NCBI RefSeq assembly: GCF_016134045.1
Contig: NZ_CP065915.1
Coordinates: 558,001 to 622,000, forward strand
Source: Pelagovum pacificum
GTDB lineage: Bacteria; Pseudomonadota; Alphaproteobacteria; Rhodobacterales; Rhodobacteraceae
Length of the DNA stretch: 64,000 bases
Direction: 5' to 3'
Positions 17,755 to 26,433 of the stretch are shown here, piece by piece. A program made the translations under genes and the position numbers. Below the pieces are notes generated by a model. The model saw nothing but the letters and a program-made list of their open reading frames with translations. It was not told the origin of the DNA and searched no databases. Position 1 is the stretch's first letter; each line of letters opens with the position of its first letter.

Positions 17755-19286
17755 GCGGAGACCTCCGTTTCTTGCGGCTGGCGCGCGCTCTGCGCTTGGA
17801 AGATGCGGTTCAGGGCGTCCTCGACGGAGAGGGTCCGACTGTCGGTTTCGGCGAAGATGCGACCTTCGCTCATCAGGTAGCCCCGGTGCGAAAGGTTGAT
17901 GACCTCTTCGAGCTCGGAGGAGATCAGCAGCACGCCGACGCCGCTTGCGGCCATCTCGACGATGAACTCGTGGATGCGCTGGCGCGCGCCAATGTCGACG
18001 CCGCGGCTCGGCTCGTCGAGGATGAGAAGCTTCGGCCGCTCGACCGCCCACTTGGACAGCAGGACCTTCTGCTGGTTGCCGCCGGAGTAGAAGGCGACGT
18101 CGCCGTCGACCTTGCCGGGCACGATTCCGAAATGGTCGATCATGTCCTGGACGCGGCGCCGCTCGCTGCGCGGCTTGAGGATGCCCCACGAACTGATCTT
18201 GTCGAGCCTCGATAGGCTGACATTCGGACGTGTCGTCTGGGTGAGGACGAGCCCCTCCTTGCGACGGTCCTCAGGAACGAAGGCGACGCCCAGCCGGACA
18301 GCACGGTGGGTGGAGAGCTTCTGCTGCACCACGCCGTCGATCGAGTAGGTGCCGCCGGTCATACGGTCGGCGCCGAACATGGCGCGCCCGACCTCGGTGC
18401 GGCCGGCGCCGACGAGGCCGATCAGGCCAACGATCTCGCCCGGACGGACCTTCAGCGATATTCCGTCGAGCCCGGTGTCGGTTGTGACGTCCAAAAGTTC
18501 GGCCACGGCAGGGACCTGGGGTCCGGGGGCCGGTGGAAGCTCGGGCCACAGGATCTCGGACGATTGTCCGAGCATCGAGTCGACCAGCGACTGCTTCGTC
18601 TCGCCCGCGATCGGGTCGGTGCGGATCACGTGCCCGTCCCGCATCACGGTGACGCGGTCGCAGTTGGCGATGATGTGGTCGAGGAAGTGGCTGACGTAGA
18701 TGATCGTCTTGCCCTGCGCCTTGAGGCGCGAAATCAGCATGTGGAGGCGCTGCGCCTCGTCCTCGGTCAGCGACGAGGTCGGCTCGTCCATGATGATGAC
18801 GTTCGCCTCACGGGCGACGGCGCGCATGATCTCGACCTTCTGGCGCTCGGCGATGCGCAGCGTGGCGACCTTAGCGGAGGGGTTGAGGCCGAACTCGCAG
18901 GTCTTCTCGAGCTCGCGGAACCGGGCGAGGTCGCCACGGGCAAGGATGCCGGCGCGGTTCGTTTCTTGCCCGAGGAATACGTTCTGCAGGACCGTCAGCT
19001 CGGGCACGAGCTGCAGTTCCTGGTGAATCATCGCGATGCCGCGGTTCAGCGCGTCGCGGGGGGAGAAGCGGGTGACGCGGTCGCCGTCGACTTCGACGAG
19101 GCCCTCGTCCGCGCTGTAGTAGCCGCCGACGATCTTGCCGACGCTGGATTTGCCTGCGCCGTTCTCGCCGACGAGCGCGTGAACCGAGCCGCGCAGAAAG
19201 TCGATCGTGATGTCGTTCAGGATTCGGGTGTTGCCGAAACTCTTGGCGACGCCCTGGACCCGAACCGCGATATCCGAAGCGGTCAT
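17751..19286 (-). CDS. ABC transporter ATP-binding protein (RbsA type)
   Basis: Duplicated two-domain ATPase, 511 residues. First domain: Walker A GENGAGKSS (Ser-Ser ending rather than Ser-Thr), Walker B VIIMDEPTSSLT, YVSHFLDHI. Second domain: degenerate P-loop GLVGAGRTEVGRAM, signature YSGGNQQKVLLSKW, LLILDEPSRGVDIGARQ, as usual for RbsA. I use ATG 19286 because AAAGGA lies about 5 bases upstream; an in-frame ATG at 19325 would add 13 residues. Downstream of the binding protein, separated by a hairpin. Confidence 0.92.
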   Translation of the reverse strand: MTASDIAVRVQGVAKSFGNTRILNDITIDFLRGSVHALVGENGAGKSSVGKIVGGYYSADEGLVEVDGDRVTRFSPRDALNRGIAMIHQELQLVPELTVLQNVFLGQETNRAGILARGDLARFRELEKTCEFGLNPSAKVATLRIAERQKVEIMRAVAREANVIIMDEPTSSLTEDEAQRLHMLISRLKAQGKTIIYVSHFLDHIIANCDRVTVMRDGHVIRTDPIAGETKQSLVDSMLGQSSEILWPELPPAPGPQVPAVAELLDVTTDTGLDGISLKVRPGEIVGLIGLVGAGRTEVGRAMFGADRMTGGTYSIDGVVQQKLSTHRAVRLGVAFVPEDRRKEGLVLTQTTRPNVSLSRLDKISSWGILKPRSERRRVQDMIDHFGIVPGKVDGDVAFYSGGNQQKVLLSKWAVERPKLLILDEPSRGVDIGARQRIHEFIVEMAASGVGVLLISSELEEVINLSHRGYLMSEGRIFAETDSRTLSVEDALNRIFQAQSARQPQETEVSA

Positions 19287-19315
19287 GTCCGTCCTTTCGG
19301 TGGGAGGGGCAGGCT

Positions 19316-19341
19316 TGGCCGGCACCGCGAGGCGCCGGCCA
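19316..19341 (-). repeat. Intercistronic hairpin after the binding-protein gene
   Basis: Inverted repeat TGGCCGGC / GCCGGCCA separated by 10 bases, between the RbsB-type and RbsA-type genes (transcribed on the minus strand). No U-tract. Probably stabilises the binding-protein message or reduces read-through to the ATPase, as described for malE-malF in enterobacteria. Confidence 0.6.
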
Positions 19342-19359
19342 GAGGAGCGGGGCTCTGGA

Positions 19360-20352
19360 TCAGCCCTGCCACTCGGCTTCGAAGTCCGGGTTCTCGTCCA
19401 GCCATTCCTTGGTCACGACCGCCGGCGAGTCGCCGAGCTTGGATTCGTCGATCCAGGTTTCGACTTCCTCGCCGTTCAGGCTGTCGACGACGGCGTCGAG
19501 CGCGGCGCTGCCCATCGACACCGGGAACTGTGCCAGCGAAGCGTCCCAGGAACCGGCCCGGATCGCGTCCGCGGCGATCTGGTTCAGGCCGCCGCCGATC
19601 AGGTAGATCGACTCGAGGTCGAGGCCGGCATCGACGATGGCGATCTCGGCGCCCATCAGGTGCTGGTCGGCGTTCGACAGGACGGCATCGACGTCCGGGT
19701 TGGCCTGCAGGATGTCCTGCATCGCGGTCAGCGAGGTCTCGGGGCTGTAGTTGCCTTCGCCGGTCGCCACGATCTCGATGTTGTCGTGCTCACCGAGCAC
19801 GGACTGGAACGTCTCGTAGCGCAGGTTGTCGAACGGGAAGACCAGCTGGCCGATCAGCACGACGACCTTGCAGGGGTCCTTGTCCTCGCAGAACGCGACG
19901 ACTTCCTCGGCTTGCCGGGCGGCGCCGATCGACGGGTCGGAGGCGACGGTGGTGACGAGGCCGTCGACCTGCGGCTCCATGTCCTGAAGGTCCGGTCCGA
20001 TCGGGAACAGCGTGGCGGCGACGGTCATGCCGGCCGCAGTCGCATCCTCGAGCGCGGTGGCGATGCCGACCGTGTCGTTGGGCGTGACGATCATCGCGTC
20101 GAAGCGGCCACCGGCAACGAGGTCCTCGACCTGCGTGAACTGGGTCGGGGCGGAGAACTCGCCGTCGAAGATCTCGACCGAGACGTTGCCATAGGCTTCG
20201 GCAGCTTTCTGGATACCTTCGTAGATCGCCTGGTTGAAGCCGTTCTGGCTGGAGGAGGCGAGGTAGGCGATGTTGATCTCATCGTCCTGGGCAAGCGCGG
20301 CGACCGGCGTGAGCGCGGTCGAAAGCGCGGCAATCTTCATGATGGTCTTCAA
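19360..20352 (-). CDS. ABC transporter substrate-binding protein (RbsB type)
   Basis: Periplasmic binding protein of the Peripla_BP_4 class, 330 residues, with a Sec signal peptide ending at VAALAQ near residue 22. Mature segments such as INIAYLASSSQNGFNQAIYEG and PDVDAVLSNADQHLMGAEIA match the ribose-binding fold. The start is probably the TTG at 20352: AAGGAG lies 7 bases before it but 19 bases before the in-frame ATG at 20340. The ligand is unknown. Its place between hydroxyproline genes and hyuAB argues for a cyclic amide or imino-acid derivative rather than a sugar. Confidence 0.88.
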   Translation of the reverse strand: MKTIMKIAALSTALTPVAALAQDDEINIAYLASSSQNGFNQAIYEGIQKAAEAYGNVSVEIFDGEFSAPTQFTQVEDLVAGGRFDAMIVTPNDTVGIATALEDATAAGMTVAATLFPIGPDLQDMEPQVDGLVTTVASDPSIGAARQAEEVVAFCEDKDPCKVVVLIGQLVFPFDNLRYETFQSVLGEHDNIEIVATGEGNYSPETSLTAMQDILQANPDVDAVLSNADQHLMGAEIAIVDAGLDLESIYLIGGGLNQIAADAIRAGSWDASLAQFPVSMGSAALDAVVDSLNGEEVETWIDESKLGDSPAVVTKEWLDENPDFEAEWQG

Positions 20353-20385
20353 TGGACTTCTCCTTGCTGGATTGAACTTTGATCG

Positions 20386-20979
20386 TCAGGTCGCGCGTGC
20401 CTTTTGGTCTTCTGCGCCTTCCACGACGGTCGCCCCGGATGAGGAGGGCGGGCCGTCGATGAAACTGTCCGTCTCGACGTCACCGGCGTGCAAAAGAAGG
20501 AAGCACACGGTCGCGAGCGGCTGCCACGCCATCGCGGCCTCCACCCGGTCCGGTGTGTAATGTCCGGTCTTCTCGAGAAGGTTGATGGTGCCGACGACGC
20601 GTCCGTCCGCGACGGCCGGCAGGTTCAGGTTGGAGCCGAAACCGAGGCTCTCGATCTTCTCCCAGTCGAAGAAGACCTCGGCGATCTCCTCGATCTTGGT
20701 GGAGAAGAACGGCTGCGCGCCTTCGATCACAGTCTCGTAGTAGCGGTTCCGGTCGAGCCGCTTGAAATTGCCCGCCGGATAGCTCTCCGGGTCGTCGCTG
20801 TAGACGCGTCGGCTGCGCATCTCGTCGAGGTCGTAGAGCGAGGCGGTCATCAGCCCGCAGCCGGCATCGCGCAGCAACCCGTCGCGGACGTAGCCGAACA
20901 GGTTGGCGGCGGCGCGCGGGGCGCCAAGGATACGGTTCACCTCGGCCATGTCGTAGGGAGTTTGGGCGGTCAGGGTCAT
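20386..20979 (-). CDS. Stand-alone GAF-domain protein (hydantoinase-associated)
   Basis: 197-residue soluble protein consisting of little more than a GAF fold. The segment LGFGSNLNLPAVADGRVVGTINLLEKTGHYTPD is the typical GAF core with the final strands and helix. No output domain (kinase, cyclase, HTH) is present. The second hydantoinase locus carries a related small GAF protein at 31268-31771. It probably binds a small molecule, either as a sensor or as an accessory or enzyme for the hyuAB substrate. Located between the epimerase and the binding-protein gene in the same strand run. Exact function unknown. Confidence 0.72.
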   Translation of the reverse strand: MTLTAQTPYDMAEVNRILGAPRAAANLFGYVRDGLLRDAGCGLMTASLYDLDEMRSRRVYSDDPESYPAGNFKRLDRNRYYETVIEGAQPFFSTKIEEIAEVFFDWEKIESLGFGSNLNLPAVADGRVVGTINLLEKTGHYTPDRVEAAMAWQPLATVCFLLLHAGDVETDSFIDGPPSSSGATVVEGAEDQKARAT

Positions 20980-21000
20980 GTCTCTGTTTCGGTGTTCCTG

Positions 21001-22002
21001 TCAGGCGACCACGAAGCCGTGCGCATAGGGGTCACGTTCGTCGATCGTGATCGTGTTGGTGCCGGTCTGGCGGGCCCAGCCGCCGATCGAGGGGATGATC
21101 GCGTCCTGGCCGCCGACGCGGACGGCGTCCTCGACCCTTCCGCGGAACAGGCTGCCGATGATGCTCTCGTGTATGAACTCCTCGCCCACCGCGAGCCGCC
21201 CCTTCGCGGCCCACTGCGCCATCCGGGCGGACGTGCCCGTCCCGCAGGGGGAGCGGTCGATCGCCTTGCTGCCGTAGAACACGGCATTGCGGGCGGTCGC
21301 CTCCGGATGGCGCGGCGCACCGGTCCAGAGGATATGGCTCAGCCCCCGGATCTCGGGGTGGAGCGGGTGGATGAACTCGTAAGCCTCGTTCAACGCGGCG
21401 CGCAGCTTCGGGCTGAAGCCGAGCAATTCACCGGCGGTGTAGCGATCCATGTCCTCGAAGGCGGGCTGCGCATCGACGATGGCGTAGAAGTTGCCGCCAT
21501 AAGCGACATCCACGGTGATCGTGCCGAGGCCCGGGACCTCCGCCGTCAGACCTTCGGAATGAAGGAACGACGGCACATTGGTCAGGCGGACTTCCTCGAT
21601 GTAGCGTCCCTCCTGCCGGTAGGTCACCGTGACGACCCCGGCAGGCGTGTCGAGCCGCAGCATCCCCGGAATGCGCGGCGTCACCAACCCGTTCTCGAGA
21701 GCCATGGTCACCGTGCCGATCGTGCCGTGACCGCACATCGGCAGGCAGCCGGAAGTCTCGATGAACAGGATCGCCACGTCGCAGTCTGGCCGCGTCGGCG
21801 GGTAGAGGATCGCGCCCGACATCATGTCGTGGCCGCGCGGCTCGTACATCAGGCCGGTACGAATCCAGTCGTATTCCGCGAGGAAATGCGCGCGGCGTTC
21901 GATCATCGTCGCGCCGTCGAGCGTCGGCCCGCCGCCGGTGACGAGGCGAACCGGGTTGCCGCAGGTGTGGCCGTCGATGCAAGTGAAGGTGGCGCTGCTC
22001 AT
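21001..22002 (-). CDS. 4-hydroxyproline 2-epimerase (proline racemase family)
   Basis: Cofactor-independent epimerase, 333 residues, converting trans-4-hydroxy-L-proline to cis-4-hydroxy-D-proline in the cytoplasm. Both catalytic cysteines are present: C90 in MCGHGT and C253 in DRSPCGTGTS, which separates it from the Thr-containing dehydratase branch of the family. It overlaps the upstream dehydrogenase by 4 bases (ATGA at 21999-22002). Together with the D-amino-acid dehydrogenase and the DHDPS-like deaminase at 24267 it makes up the first three steps of bacterial hydroxyproline breakdown. The proline racemase alternative is less likely given that context. Confidence 0.9.
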   Translation of the reverse strand: MSSATFTCIDGHTCGNPVRLVTGGGPTLDGATMIERRAHFLAEYDWIRTGLMYEPRGHDMMSGAILYPPTRPDCDVAILFIETSGCLPMCGHGTIGTVTMALENGLVTPRIPGMLRLDTPAGVVTVTYRQEGRYIEEVRLTNVPSFLHSEGLTAEVPGLGTITVDVAYGGNFYAIVDAQPAFEDMDRYTAGELLGFSPKLRAALNEAYEFIHPLHPEIRGLSHILWTGAPRHPEATARNAVFYGSKAIDRSPCGTGTSARMAQWAAKGRLAVGEEFIHESIIGSLFRGRVEDAVRVGGQDAIIPSIGGWARQTGTNTITIDERDPYAHGFVVA

Positions 22003-23246
22003 GCCGCTTTCCCCAGGAAACGTTCCGGGCGGTAGGCCGCCCTGTCGATGTTGGAAGGCCGCCCCGCAACGAGGTCGGCGACGAGTTCGGCGGTGCCGGC
22101 GGACTGGGTCAGGCCGAGGTGGCCGTGCCCGAACGCCAGCACGATGTTGGGCATCTTCGGCGCGGTGCCGATCACCGGAAGGCTGTCCGGCATGGAGGGC
22201 CGGAAACCCATCCAGCTCTTGCCGCCGGTGATGGAGAGCGACGGCATGAAACGCTTCGCCTTCTCCAGGAGCACGTCCGCGCGCTTCATGTTGGGGGGCA
22301 GCTTCAGGCCGCCGAGTTCGACCGCGCCACCGACGCGGATGCCGTCGAAATTCCGCGTCACCACGAAGCCGTGGGAGGCGAAGGTGACATGCGTGCGCAA
22401 GTCGAAGGCACCGGCCGGCAGGGTGGTGTTGTAGCCCCGCTCCGTATCGAGCGGGAAGGACAGGCCGAGCGGCTTCAGCAGCTCGCCCGAGTGGGCTCCT
22501 GCCGCCAGCACCACCCGGTCGAAGTGCATCGCACCTTCGGCCGTCTCCACCGTCGCGCCATCCGCCGCGTGCGTGATGCGCGTCGCCTTGCGGTGCAGGA
22601 TCGTCACGCCGTTCCGGCTCGCGCTCTCGGCGACATGCTCGGTCCAGGCTTTCGGGTCGGTCGTATTCATCCAGCCCGGCGTGAACATCGCGTGTGTGAA
22701 CTGGGACGACAGGCCCGGCTGCAGGTCGGCGATCTCACCAGCGGACGTCAGGGCCTCGTAGCCGATGCCTGCCTTTTCACGCAGCTGCCAGCTCTTCTTG
22801 CTCGCCTCGAAGGCGGCCTTGGTGTCGTAGACCTGCAGCTGCCCCTCGCGACGGATGAGCGGCTCACCCTTCACGTCATTGATCAGCAGTTCGAGCGCCG
22901 CCTTCGAGTGCGACATCAGCCGCGCCTGCGCCTTGCAGGCGGCCTCGTAACGGTCGGGCAGGGAGGCACGGAAGAACCGCAGCAGCCAAGGCGTGATCTG
23001 GAGGGCGTAGCCGGGGCGCACGGTGAGCGGCCCGAGCGGGTCGAACAGCCAACGCGGTGCCTGCAGCAGGATGCCCGGCGTGGCGAGCGGGATGATGTCT
23101 GCGAAGGCGAAAGCGCCTGCTGCGCCGCGCGACGCACCATTCGCGACGCCGTCCGGATCGAGCAACGTCACCTCATGCCCGTCACGCATCAACGCATGTG
23201 CAGCAGACACGCCGATCACGCCTGCTCCGATGATCCCGATACGCAT
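21999..23246 (-). CDS. FAD-dependent D-amino acid (D-hydroxyproline) dehydrogenase
   Basis: DadA-like flavoenzyme of 415 residues. N-terminal FAD-binding motif IGIIGAGVIGVSAAHALMR, a DAO fold body, and a C-terminal FAD segment LAFGHGHLGLTQSAGTAELV. It should oxidise cis-4-hydroxy-D-proline to 1-pyrroline-4-hydroxy-2-carboxylate, passing electrons to the respiratory chain. ATG 23246 is the first Met of the fold; a much longer in-frame reading to 25316 is antisense to other genes and is not coding. First gene of the minus-strand run and divergent from the GntR regulator. Confidence 0.88.
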   Translation of the reverse strand: MRIGIIGAGVIGVSAAHALMRDGHEVTLLDPDGVANGASRGAAGAFAFADIIPLATPGILLQAPRWLFDPLGPLTVRPGYALQITPWLLRFFRASLPDRYEAACKAQARLMSHSKAALELLINDVKGEPLIRREGQLQVYDTKAAFEASKKSWQLREKAGIGYEALTSAGEIADLQPGLSSQFTHAMFTPGWMNTTDPKAWTEHVAESASRNGVTILHRKATRITHAADGATVETAEGAMHFDRVVLAAGAHSGELLKPLGLSFPLDTERGYNTTLPAGAFDLRTHVTFASHGFVVTRNFDGIRVGGAVELGGLKLPPNMKRADVLLEKAKRFMPSLSITGGKSWMGFRPSMPDSLPVIGTAPKMPNIVLAFGHGHLGLTQSAGTAELVADLVAGRPSNIDRAAYRPERFLGKAA

Positions 23247-23295
23247 ATTCAACTGTCCCGATCCTCGTAACGCTGCTTGGATACTAACTTGCATT

Positions 23296-23314
23296 TCTTT
23301 TGTCGACAGAAAAA
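23296..23314. promoter_or_regulatory. Putative GntR/FCD operator 1
   Basis: Perfect 8-base palindrome TGTCGACA (23301-23308), preceded by TTTCTTT and followed by GAAAAAA, in the divergent region between the dehydrogenase and the GntR gene. The same core sits upstream of the deaminase (24169-24178). TTGT-N2-ACAA-type palindromes are typical FCD-family operators, so this is the likely autoregulatory and catabolic operator. Confidence 0.65.
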
Positions 23315-23387
23315 ATACGATTTGAACCTGACGACGAGCCAAGCGATAAATATCTATGTCTTTTTCGATGATGGATCGGTGCAACCC

Positions 23388-24104
23388 ATGAAGAATCAAG
23401 CGCCCAAGGGCGAAGGCGATGCCACCCGCAAACGCGGCTCCGGGGTCTCGACGGTCTATGAGACGCTGCGGCGCGAGATCATCGACCTCACGATGCCGCC
23501 CGGCACGCCCATCGACGAGGCGCAGCTGTCCGAGCGGTTCGCCCTGTCGCGGACACCGATCCGCGAGGCTTTGGTCCGCCTTGCGCACGAGAACCTCATC
23601 ACCACGCTGACGAACCGGGCGACGATCGTGTCGCAGATCGACTTCCTCAATCTTTCCAGCTTCTTCGACGCCATCACGCTGATGTACCGGATCACGACCC
23701 GCGAAGCGGCGATGAACCGTCGGCCGCAGGACATCGCCCGTATCCGCGACATCCAGTCCGCCTTCGCCGCGAGCGTCGATGCCAAGGCCCCGCTCGACAT
23801 GATCGCCACCAACCGCGACTTCCACGTCGCCATCGCCGAAGCCGGGGGCAATCGCTACTACGTGGAGCTTTTCACCCGCCTGCTCGACGAGGGGCGGCGG
23901 ATCCTGCGGCTCTACTACTCCTCCTTCAACGACGAGCTGCCGCGCCAGTACGTGACGGAGCACGAGGACATGATCGAGGCGATCGAGTCCGGTGACGTCG
24001 AGCGCGCCGACAGGCTGGCCACGGCCCACGCGGACCAGATCGTGCGCCAGATCCAGTCCTACATCTCCGCCGACCGCCGTCAGAGTCACGCAGTCCAGCT
24101 TTAG
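23388..24104 (+). CDS. GntR/FCD-family transcriptional regulator
   Basis: 238-residue regulator: winged helix-turn-helix with AQLSERFALSRTPIREALVRLA in the first 75 residues, then an all-helical FCD ligand domain with the metal-site His in NRDFHVAIAEAGG and in EHEDMIEAIESGD. Start MKNQAPKG at 23388 gives a normal N-terminus; 37 further in-frame codons upstream cover the operator region and are unlikely to be translated. Flanked on both sides by the same palindromic operator, so it probably represses the hydroxyproline genes until an intermediate binds. Confidence 0.92.
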   Translation: MKNQAPKGEGDATRKRGSGVSTVYETLRREIIDLTMPPGTPIDEAQLSERFALSRTPIREALVRLAHENLITTLTNRATIVSQIDFLNLSSFFDAITLMYRITTREAAMNRRPQDIARIRDIQSAFAASVDAKAPLDMIATNRDFHVAIAEAGGNRYYVELFTRLLDEGRRILRLYYSSFNDELPRQYVTEHEDMIEAIESGDVERADRLATAHADQIVRQIQSYISADRRQSHAVQL

Positions 24105-24164
24105 CGCGACAGACCGGACCGCGCCTGACACGCGGTCACGCGCGCAAATTCCACGTCCTGTATT

Positions 24165-24190
24165 TTTCTTGTCGACAAACATTCGACAAC
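24165..24190. promoter_or_regulatory. Putative GntR/FCD operator 2
   Basis: Perfect 10-base palindrome TTGTCGACAA at 24169-24178, with a further half-site TCGACAA shortly downstream (24183-24189). It lies 89 bases ahead of the deaminase start. Shares TTCTT(T)TGTCGACA with operator 1, so both sides of the GntR gene are probably controlled together. Confidence 0.68.
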
Positions 24191-24266
24191 TGCGTATCCA
24201 GACTGCATGCGAGGCGTGAGCTCCTGTCCACCACGGGGCCGGACGCCAATTCAGGAAGGACGACAG

Positions 24267-25199
24267 ATGACGAACAGTATTTTCAGCGGATGCATTCCCG
24301 CGCTCATGACGCCTTGCAAGGCCGACCGCACGCCCGACTACGAGGCGCTCGCCCGCAAGGGCCGGGAGCTGATCGACGCCGGCATGTCGGCGGTCGTCTA
24401 TTGTGGTTCGATGGGGGACTGGCCGCTCCTGACCGATGAGCAGCGCATGGAAGGCGTGCGTCATCTCGTCGAGGCTGGCGTGCCCGTGATCGTCGGCACC
24501 GGCGCGGTGAACACGCGCTCCGCCGTTGCCCATGCCGCCCACGCCGCCGAAGTCGGCGCGAAGGGCCTGATGGTGATCCCGCGCGTTCTCTCGCGCGGTG
24601 GCTCCCCGGCGGCGCAGAAGGCGCACTTCTCGGCTATCCTCGAGGCGGCGAACGGCTTGCCGGCCGTCATCTACAACAGCCCGTACTACGGCTTCGCCAC
24701 CCGCGCCGAGCTGTTCTTCGACCTGCACGCGACTTATCCGAACCTGATCGGCTTCAAGGAATTCGGTGGAGCCTCGGACATGAGCTACGCCGCCGAGCAC
24801 ATCACCTCGCGCGGGGACGACCTGACGCTGATGGTCGGCGTCGACACGCAAGTCTTCCACGGCTTCGTAAAGTGCGGCGCCGAGGGCGCGATCACCGGCA
24901 TCGGCAACGCGCTGCCCAAGGAAGTGCTCCACCTCGTGAGCCTCGCCCGCAAGGCCGCGACCGGCGACCTCGAGGCGCGCGCGAGGGCGAAGGAGCTGGA
25001 AGAGGCGCTGATGGTGCTGTCCACCTTCGATGAGGGCGGCGACCTCGTGCTGTTTTACAAGTACCTGATGGTCCTGAACGGGGACGAGGAATACCGCCTC
25101 CACTTCAACGAGACAGACGCGCTCACCGAGTCGCAGCAGCACTTCGTCGAAGCGCAATATTCCCAGTTCCGCAGCTGGTACGACGCCTGGGCGGCCTGA
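24267..25199 (+). CDS. DHDPS-family enzyme, probable 1-pyrroline-4-hydroxy-2-carboxylate deaminase
   Basis: Class I aldolase-like (dihydrodipicolinate synthase family) enzyme of 310 residues. The Schiff-base lysine is K164 in IGFKEFGG and the conserved Tyr is Y136 in VIYNSPYYG. By context it deaminates 1-pyrroline-4-hydroxy-2-carboxylate to 2-oxoglutarate semialdehyde, the third step of hydroxyproline breakdown. The semialdehyde dehydrogenase that would finish the route is not in the window. Start ATG 24267 follows AGGAAGGA; a 20-codon longer reading lacks a site. A strong terminator follows at 25224-25264. True DHDPS or another lyase is possible but less likely here. Confidence 0.8.
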   Translation: MTNSIFSGCIPALMTPCKADRTPDYEALARKGRELIDAGMSAVVYCGSMGDWPLLTDEQRMEGVRHLVEAGVPVIVGTGAVNTRSAVAHAAHAAEVGAKGLMVIPRVLSRGGSPAAQKAHFSAILEAANGLPAVIYNSPYYGFATRAELFFDLHATYPNLIGFKEFGGASDMSYAAEHITSRGDDLTLMVGVDTQVFHGFVKCGAEGAITGIGNALPKEVLHLVSLARKAATGDLEARARAKELEEALMVLSTFDEGGDLVLFYKYLMVLNGDEEYRLHFNETDALTESQQHFVEAQYSQFRSWYDAWAA

Positions 25200-25223
25200 T
25201 CCACCGAAGTTACCTTCCCTGAC

Positions 25224-25264
25224 TGCCCGGTTTCCCTGTCGTCTCGGGGGCCGGGCATTTTTTT
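25224..25264 (+). terminator. Rho-independent terminator
   Basis: Stem TGCCCGG (25224-25230) / CCGGGCA (25251-25257), with extra CCC/GGG pairing inside the loop, followed by seven T residues (25258-25264). It ends the deaminase transcript and lies just before the convergent M24 peptidase gene. The clearest terminator in the window. Confidence 0.9.
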
Positions 25265-25317
25265 GCGTCCGGGAGGGTGCCGGGGCACCGCGCGATATGC
25301 CGATGCCCCGTTCCACG

Positions 25318-26415
25318 TCAGCCGACGATCCGGAGATCGCGGGGGAGGGTGGTCAGGGACCGCGCCCCGTCGGCGGTGATCAGGACGTCGTCCTCGATCC
25401 GGACACCCACGACATCGGGATCGTAGAGCCCCGGTTCGATCGTGATGAGCATCCCCTCTTCCAGCGTCTGGTGGTTGCCGACCATGAGCTGTGGCGCCTC
25501 GTGCACGTCGAGGCCGAGCCCGTGGCCAACCTTGTGGCGGATGTTGTCGGCATATCCGGCGTCGGCGAGGTGGCTCTGCACCGCGCTGTCGAGCTCGTGG
25601 ATCGACAGTCCGGGTTGCAGGATCTCGCGCCCGATGCGGTTCGCCTCCTGCACCGTCTCGTAGAGCTTGCGGGACGCGTCCGGCACATGCTCGCAGAAGA
25701 AGGTGCGGGTGATGTCGGCGCTGTAGCCGTCGACCGCCGCGCCGAAGTCGAACAGCAGCGCGTCCCCGGCCTTGAGCCGCCGGTCGGCGGAGGGCACGCC
25801 GTGGCAATCGGCAGCGGCCCCGCCGGCAAGCACGATCAGGTCGAACGCGGGCGCATCCGCGCCACGCTCCAGCATCTCGATCATGAGGCGGGCGCGGATC
25901 TCGGTTTCGCTCATCCCGGCTTTCACGACCTCTAGCGTCGCCTCGAGTGCCTGCTCGCTGATCCTGACCGCCCGTTCGACCTTGACGATCTCCTCCGCGT
26001 CCTTGTGGAGCCGGAGCGGCGCAAGCATCGTCGTGCCGTCGGTCGGCGCGAAGCCGAAGGCCTCGGCCAGCGCGGCGGCCTCGAAATGGCGCATCCGGTT
26101 GCCTTCGACGGCGAGTGCCGAAAGCCCTGTCTGCGCGGCGAGCCTGGAGAGCGCATCGGCATAGCCGTCGGAATCCTGCCAGAAGATCGTCTGCGCCTGC
26201 GGCACCTCGGCGGTCCAGCGGTCCCGCTCGAGCGCGGGGATCGCGGCGTGCATCTCACCCGTCGCGGTGACGATCAGGATCGTCGGCCGCTCCATCAGGC
26301 CAAGCTTCACGCCGGTCAGGTAGTAGAAGTTCGGCCCCGGCACAAAGGCGATGGCAGGGCAGTCGGCGGCCTGAAGCAGCGTGGTCAGTTTCTTCAGGCG
26401 AGCGGTATCGTTCAT
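25318..26415 (-). CDS. M24-family aminopeptidase P-like metallopeptidase
   Basis: Xaa-Pro aminopeptidase/prolidase-like protein, 365 residues, creatinase-type N-terminal domain plus pita-bread C-terminal domain. All five metal ligands appear intact: two Asp in FDFGAAVDGYSADITRTF, His in VGHGLGLDVHE, Glu in ITIEPGLY and Glu in VRIEDDVL. It should cleave peptides before proline or hydroxyproline in the cytoplasm, feeding the imino-acid genes around it. ATG 26415 is preferred; GTG 26427 would add four residues. Located 18 bases after the GntR gene on the same strand. Confidence 0.85.
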   Translation of the reverse strand: MNDTARLKKLTTLLQAADCPAIAFVPGPNFYYLTGVKLGLMERPTILIVTATGEMHAAIPALERDRWTAEVPQAQTIFWQDSDGYADALSRLAAQTGLSALAVEGNRMRHFEAAALAEAFGFAPTDGTTMLAPLRLHKDAEEIVKVERAVRISEQALEATLEVVKAGMSETEIRARLMIEMLERGADAPAFDLIVLAGGAAADCHGVPSADRRLKAGDALLFDFGAAVDGYSADITRTFFCEHVPDASRKLYETVQEANRIGREILQPGLSIHELDSAVQSHLADAGYADNIRHKVGHGLGLDVHEAPQLMVGNHQTLEEGMLITIEPGLYDPDVVGVRIEDDVLITADGARSLTTLPRDLRIVG

Positions 26416-26433
26416 GTGGTCTTTCACTTCTGG

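Noticed and set aside
21999..25316. 1105-codon minus-strand frame
   Set aside because: Only the part below 23246 is a real flavoenzyme. The rest is antisense to the GntR and deaminase genes and has shadow composition.
25318..26415. Creatinase as the identity of the M24 protein
   Set aside because: All five metal ligands of the peptidase branch are intact, and creatinase does not use a metal centre; the imino-acid context favours aminopeptidase P-like activity.
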